From positions 1 to 64,000 of the IMG/VR virus record IMGVR_UViG_3300019751_000003: a DNA stretch of 64,000 nt. One strand, written 5' to 3'. Source of the DNA: a virus. A program made the position numbers and the translations under genes. Below the pieces are notes generated by a model, which was not told the origin of the DNA, searched no databases, and was given only the letters and a program-made list of their open reading frames with translations. This document shows positions 63,325 through 64,000 of the stretch, piece after piece. The stretch's first letter is position 1, and every line of letters starts with the position of its first letter.

Positions 63325-63993
63325 TTATATTATTTTATCTATTATTCCAAGTTCTAATGCTTGTTCTGAAGATATAAAGTAATCATTGGATGATATACTT
63401 TCCCAATGTTCTTTATCTTTCTTTGTACACTCAGCCATAAGTTGATTACAATCACTTTCCAATTCTTCACTAAATTTAGCATTTGATTTTACATCACTTA
63501 GTTTACCTACTACAACAGTAGACAATTGGTGTACCATAATCTTTGAGTGTTTGGATGCCATACGAGTACCCGTACCACACGCCAGTAATAATGCTCCTGC
63601 GGACATCGCAGCTCCTCTAACAATGATATTGTATTTGATACCTTGTTTTTCTTGAGACTTCATAAAGTCAATTAACCCAAGAGTTTCAATCACATCACCG
63701 CCTGGTGTATTCAATAAGATATTGAATGTCTTAACATCACCACCATTGAGTTTATTTAGTAATCTTGATTTTGATATAACATCAAATGTCATACCAGATT
63801 GGATTTCACCTTCTATAATAATAACATTATCTTGAGTGTCTATTCCATAATCAAAATGTCTGAAGTGTTTTCTGTCAGGGTCTTTATCTGACGCTGATGC
63901 TTGTTTTCTTTCAGCCTCACTTAACTCTTTATCATATCTAACTTCAAGTTCGTCTTGACTTGTAGTTGTCTCATTTCCGTATAATTCGTCCAT
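63325..63993 (-). CDS. clpP: ClpP-like serine protease, 222 aa
   Basis: A ClpP fold: FNILLNTPGGDVIETLGLIDFM, then GAAMSAGALLLACG (Ser131), SKIMVHQLST (His155) and SSNDYFISSEQALELGIID with Asp204 completing the triad. Residues 1-50 are a charged leader not found in bacterial ClpP. The genome also has gp21, so this protease probably serves another target, such as host regulators. ATG 63993 lies only 7 bases from the window edge, so its upstream control is not visible. Confidence 0.88.
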   Translation of the reverse strand: MDELYGNETTTSQDELEVRYDKELSEAERKQASASDKDPDRKHFRHFDYGIDTQDNVIIIEGEIQSGMTFDVISKSRLLNKLNGGDVKTFNILLNTPGGDVIETLGLIDFMKSQEKQGIKYNIIVRGAAMSAGALLLACGTGTRMASKHSKIMVHQLSTVVVGKLSDVKSNAKFSEELESDCNQLMAECTKKDKEHWESISSNDYFISSEQALELGIIDKII

Positions 63994-64000
63994 AGGTTTA

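Overview
The window is a continuous piece of a tailed-phage genome, a distant T4-like myovirus with low GC and a probable aquatic host. T4-type hallmarks are present: late sigma factor gp55, baseplate gp25, gp6 and a gp5-like spike, terminase gp17, portal gp20, prohead protease gp21, an acidic gp22-like scaffold, major capsid gp23, primase, and gp46/gp47 recombination functions. Aquatic-phage traits include a phage-encoded ribosomal protein bS21, PhoH, a cupredoxin-like fibre domain and large low-complexity fibres. I cannot name the host from sequence alone. Every supported gene lies on the minus strand, so transcription runs from high to low coordinates. Genes abut or overlap, and no gene-free stretch exceeds 300 bases.

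In transcription order: 64.0-61.2 kb holds a ClpP-like protease, an HD hydrolase, a small membrane protein and gp55. 61.2-45.9 kb is the baseplate and tail block (gp5-like, gp25, gp6, a DNRLRE-type protein, a 1458-residue wedge/tail protein, LamG-type decoration proteins), with a nucleotidyltransferase-fold gene set inside it. 45.8-41.3 kb is a DNA-metabolism island: T7-type endonuclease I, primase, and a fused Mre11/Rad50 (gp47-gp46) protein. 41.3-31.8 kb is one 3164-residue tail protein with five ~240-residue repeats, a collagen-like stretch and a complete mini-intein. 31.7-25.3 kb is a set of probable capsid-cargo genes: a three-domain nucleotidyltransferase/zinc-ribbon/KTDG-ligase fusion and a 674-residue polyprotein cut up by (V/L/I)-N-E motifs. 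25.2-11.1 kb is the head block: glycosyltransferase, two membrane proteins, terminase, portal, protease gp21, small core genes with short capsid-targeting-like N-termini, bS21, scaffold, major capsid protein and PhoH. 11.0-0 kb is a fibre block ending in a collagen-like fibre that runs off the window and starts with a degenerate Hint (intein-fold) domain.

The genes appear to cooperate as follows. gp55 would direct late transcription. A repeated coding-strand motif, ATATTTATA, lies about 20-110 bases upstream of many genes and is the best late-promoter candidate. gp21 would mature the head and, from the distribution of its likely sites, also process a sizeable set of proteins packaged in the capsid. 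Two Hint domains would process tail fibres by protein splicing or cleavage. The capsid-cargo polyproteins, the nucleotidyltransferase/ligase fusion and the Hint-bearing fibres are the most unusual parts of the window.
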